Assembly (NCBI GenBank): GCA_030605245.1
Contig: JAUWIS010000074.1
Coordinates: 1 to 5,043 of the forward strand
Reading direction: 5' to 3'
Origin: Methanobacteriota archaeon
GTDB lineage: Archaea > Thermoplasmatota > JASEFT01 > JAUWIS01
DNA: 5,043 nt
Shown: positions 4,092-5,043 of the stretch, one piece after another
Layout of the letters: each line of letters begins with the position of its first letter
Numbering within the stretch: the stretch's first letter is position 1
Translations under genes and position numbers: made by a program
The notes under the pieces: generated by a model
Databases searched by the model: none
What the model was told of the DNA's origin: nothing
Seen by the model: the letters and a program-made list of their open reading frames with translations, nothing else

Positions 4092-5043
4092 TGCCTGTTA
4101 AAAAAATTTCATTAAAAAGCGGTAAAGAACTCATCGTTCCTTCCCTTTTCATAAATCCTCGATTGGCGAGTGATGGCGAAGTGTTACGGGAGATTCTTAC
4201 AAGGTATGGAAAAGGAGAGGGACATGATGGTATCAATCAAATAGATGGGATTCACATATTTTTCAAGGATTGGAGTAGGGTTGAAAAGGAGTTATCACAG
4301 GCTCCTTTATCAGACAAAGAAAAAGAAGAATTTAAAAAGAAACTCGGTGAGAAGTTACTTTTGATTGATCCAGGTATTCATTATCTATTTACAGGTACTA
4401 TCAAAGAAAAAAAGGATACCGTAGGATCAAACGCTTATACATCACAGATTTTATCAATTTTAGAACAAATTAAAAAGGTGAGACCAGGACGGGGAAGAGT
4501 TGAACGATATATCGAAGATGTATATCCTCTTTTTGATGATGCTGCTGTTAAAGATCTTTTGAAGTTTCAGTTAGCACATACAATACATAAAAGCGGTGTT
4601 GATTTTGTGATACTTCCTTCCTATCCTATTACAAGTTTTGAAAAAATAGAAGACCATATTGATGAAATAGCTAAGATAAATGAGAAGGGTAATGATCTTT
4701 TTACCAAGGATAAGATATTCAAACCATTTAAAGGAAAACTAGATTCGTTAAGTATTTTAACGGTAAATCCTCAGATTTTAACTAAAAAAGATTTGTTTGA
4801 AAAACTGATAGATGCAATGCATGTAAAAGAAGTGGATCATCTCGGAATAAGACTTTTGAATCTAGAAGTAAAAAATGAAAATCAGATTTCCTCTGTTTTG
4901 GATTTTATAAAAACACTACATGATAAAACTCAAGAGCTTGCCAAGAAAGAGAAACCGATCCACATCTTTAACATAAGAGAATTTGGCTATGTGTGCTATG
5001 GATATTGGGCTAGCTCAGTGACAACACCAATAGCCTCCGATCC
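4091..5043 (+). CDS. Soluble alpha/beta protein of unknown family, 3' end outside the window (at least 317 aa)
   Basis: ATG 4091 overlaps the upstream stop by one base (TAATG). GGTGA at 4080-4084, six bases before, fits a Shine-Dalgarno site. The frame is open for 317 codons to the window end and begins MPVKKISLKSGKELIVPSLF. There are no membrane segments. Several hydrophobic strands each followed by helices are visible: KLLLIDPGIHYLF (about 88-100), SGVDFVILPSYPITSF (about 168-183), LDSLSILTVNPQIL (about 218-231), VDHLGIRLLNLEV (about 249-261) and KPIHIFNIREFGYVCYGYW (about 290-308). Strand ends followed by D-P-G, P-S-Y-P and similar loops suggest a TIM-barrel-like fold. The last part recalls, weakly, the end of a barrel where conserved loop residues form an active site, as in tRNA-guanine transglycosylase relatives, but the diagnostic motifs of that family are not seen. 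The winged-helix neighbour may regulate or partner it. Function unknown. Confidence 0.75.
   Translation, partial: MPVKKISLKSGKELIVPSLFINPRLASDGEVLREILTRYGKGEGHDGINQIDGIHIFFKDWSRVEKELSQAPLSDKEKEEFKKKLGEKLLLIDPGIHYLFTGTIKEKKDTVGSNAYTSQILSILEQIKKVRPGRGRVERYIEDVYPLFDDAAVKDLLKFQLAHTIHKSGVDFVILPSYPITSFEKIEDHIDEIAKINEKGNDLFTKDKIFKPFKGKLDSLSILTVNPQILTKKDLFEKLIDAMHVKEVDHLGIRLLNLEVKNENQISSVLDFIKTLHDKTQELAKKEKPIHIFNIREFGYVCYGYWASSVTTPIASD

Overview
The window reads as DNA from an AT-rich, probably archaeal, genome. The evidence for an archaeon is modest but consistent. TATA-box-like elements sit about 25-35 bases before several starts, and at least one gene (3033) looks leaderless or nearly so. The 5' end carries a remnant resembling an archaeal zinc-ribbon protein. 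The SNase-like protein has a form I associate with archaea. No rRNA, tRNA, CRISPR array or transposase gene is visible, and every credible gene is on the + strand.

Positions 1-162 hold a possible promoter, a small stem-loop and a 24-codon remnant of a CxxC zinc-ribbon gene that stops before its second metal-binding half. Positions 163-2242 hold a type II restriction-modification cassette: a DNA cytosine-5 methyltransferase followed, with a 56-base overlap, by a PD-(D/E)XK-type restriction endonuclease. The methyltransferase has all its downstream motifs, but two in-frame stop codons (TAA 253-255, TGA 310-312) cut motif I off from the catalytic PCQ loop. The endonuclease frame and its D...ExK triad look intact. 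A toxic nuclease beside a broken antidote is the main puzzle of the window.

Positions 2244-3332 hold four small genes: a 55-aa two-helix membrane protein, a 96-aa staphylococcal-nuclease-like (SNase) protein, a 74-aa membrane protein overlapping its end, and a 99-aa three-helix membrane protein. The intergenic spaces after the last two contain four related copies of a short motif close to ATTTTARGKCAAA, three of them inside hairpins.

Positions 3333-3566 are non-coding. They hold three of these motif copies, a purine-rich tract and three tandem 14-bp units beginning TATA. This appears to be the promoter region of a two-gene operon. Its first gene encodes a winged-helix protein with a C-terminal beta-rich domain that may be PC4/PUR-like. 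Its second gene overlaps the first by one base and encodes a long soluble alpha/beta protein of unrecognised family, cut off by the window end. I cannot show that the restriction cassette, the SNase/membrane cluster and the winged-helix operon work together.
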